Positions 63,341 to 64,000 of a DNA stretch of 64,000 nt are shown here, in pieces. Source of the DNA: Physcomitrium patens (lineage: Eukaryota; Streptophyta; Bryopsida; Funariales; Funariaceae). The number at the start of each line of letters is the position of its first letter. Within the stretch, counting starts at the first letter, position 1. The notes under the pieces are model-generated. The model was not told the origin of the DNA, did no database searches, and saw only the letters and a program-made list of their open reading frames with translations. Both the position numbers and the translations under genes were made by a program. The stretch covers positions 10,713,414 to 10,777,413 of the forward strand of contig NC_037260.1 in assembly GCF_000002425.4 (NCBI RefSeq). Reading direction: 5' to 3'.

Positions 63341-63407
63341 ATTGAACCATTTTCGTGATATTAGGGTTTGTTTGGTTCTAGACCCCCAAAGCCAACCACC
63401 AAGTATG

Positions 63408-63437
63408 AATTCTTGGAGTGAGTTCACTCCAAGAATT
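63408..63437. other. Perfect 14-bp hairpin
   Basis: AATTCTTGGAGTGA, two bases, then its exact reverse complement. It could be a transcript hairpin or the recombination footprint of a small transposon; no target duplication is visible. Confidence 0.8.
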
Positions 63438-63444
63438 GCGGGGT

Positions 63445-63531
63445 CCAGTCAGCCCAGTCCAGTCAGCCTAAGGCAGTCCAGTCAGCACCGCCCAGGCCCG
63501 GCCCAGCCCCGTCCAGTCTAGTCTAGTCCAG
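63445..63531 (+). repeat. CAGTCC/CAGTCAGCC-rich tandem words
   Basis: The hexamer CAGTCC or GTCCAG recurs at irregular 5-20 base steps, with CAGTCAGC between. It is the most GC-rich stretch in the right half of the window. Function unknown. Confidence 0.75.
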
Positions 63532-63540
63532 TCGCTGTGA

Positions 63541-64000
63541 GAGGTTTAGGGTTTGCCAAGAATTAGTAGCAGTGGGGGTTTAGAGGGATTGATAATTCAT
63601 GAGCAAAGCTTGACAATCAGTGAAATTCATTGTTGTTGCTACCATGAAATCCATGCTGGGTCTTCTTATTCTTCTTCTTCTTCTTCTTCTTCGTACTAAT
63701 TCCTGCATGCAATGGACTGTCTTGTCTGTCTCCTCTTCTTCTTCATCCTTTTTTGTCAGCTTTGCATAAGTCATCCGTTTACCTCGTGTTTTTTCGTTGA
63801 ATAAAGCAACGAAAATTCGTAAATATGGGATAATTCCTGGGACTAGAATCGGGTGGAATCCGCATCTTTTGTTCACTCACTGACGCAGGCACCATTTGTG
63901 CGTCGCCGAGACGATCCCATTGTCACCCTCAATAATAGAATACAATTTTTTTTTTTTTTTTTTACACTTGTAGGCTAGTAGGTGTTTTTAGTTTAACGCG
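63541..64000. other. GC-balanced right edge
   Basis: Composition returns to gene-like levels. Contains a TTC microsatellite at about 63660-63692 and a T-run at about 63943-63963. It may be the flank of a gene outside the window; no exon was recognised. Confidence 0.4.

Noticed and set aside
63580..63876. Arg-rich reading frame
   Set aside because: It is the reverse reading of a TTC microsatellite.
1..64000. CRISPR arrays, rRNA, tRNA, bacterial operons
   Set aside because: No spaced identical repeats, no rRNA text and no cloverleaf were noticed. The intron-bearing plant genes rule out a prokaryote.

Overview
The window is nuclear DNA of a land plant. Two intron-bearing genes with GT-AG introns lie at the left end: a legumain/vacuolar processing enzyme and a class VI receptor-like cytoplasmic kinase. 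They are followed by about 50 kb of extremely AT-rich, repeat-dominated DNA. The species cannot be read from the sequence. Remnants of a large-DNA-virus-like DNA polymerase are known mainly from non-seed plants (NCLDV-like footprints have been reported in Physcomitrium and Selaginella), so a moss, lycophyte or fern is a reasonable but weak guess.

Layout: 1-1845, 3' part of legumain (+). 3295-6240, complete RLCK-VI kinase (-), convergent with legumain. 6241-15659, intergenic DNA turning AT-rich, with microsatellites and degenerate tandem repeats. 15660-32657, a Ty1/copia element whose gag was split by a Ty3/gypsy element and whose reverse transcriptase was split by another repeat; the gypsy element itself carries three further insertions. 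32949-34451, an inverted copy of one of these repeats containing a telomere-like tract. 37049-37576, a solo gypsy LTR. 37831-42862, a second, internally deleted gypsy element of the same family. 43300-46240, a more GC-balanced island without recognisable genes. 48251-58737, a unit bounded by 113-bp terminal inverted repeats and a near-perfect 9-bp target duplication, typical of Mutator-like transposons (MULEs). 58747-64000, AT-rich DNA and a GC-richer right edge.

The most unusual part is the MULE-like unit. Its left end holds fragments resembling host genes (a Lys/Glu-rich HIPP-like piece and an FQR/WrbA-type quinone reductase exon). Its interior holds a block of intronless, closely spaced, mostly co-oriented broken reading frames. 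One is a family B DNA polymerase with motifs A, B and C still in one frame, of large-DNA-virus type. The viral-like block is itself interrupted by two plant repeats (T1-D and T2-2). All viral-like frames are dead: stop codons, indels and insertions.

Two short repeat families are defined here by comparing copies. T1 is 0.8-1.8 kb, begins TGTCGT and ends ACGACA in its best copy, and has five copies A-E. T2 is about 1.25 kb and has two copies. Both look like solo LTRs or non-autonomous elements. Where target duplications of the nested elements can be read (ATTAT/ATTAC, CTAGT/CTAGC, ATAAG/ACAAG), the two sides differ by one C-to-T change. With the many stops at former Gln-type codons, this points to long decay by deamination of methylated cytosine. 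Boundaries were read by eye; no alignment or database search was run.
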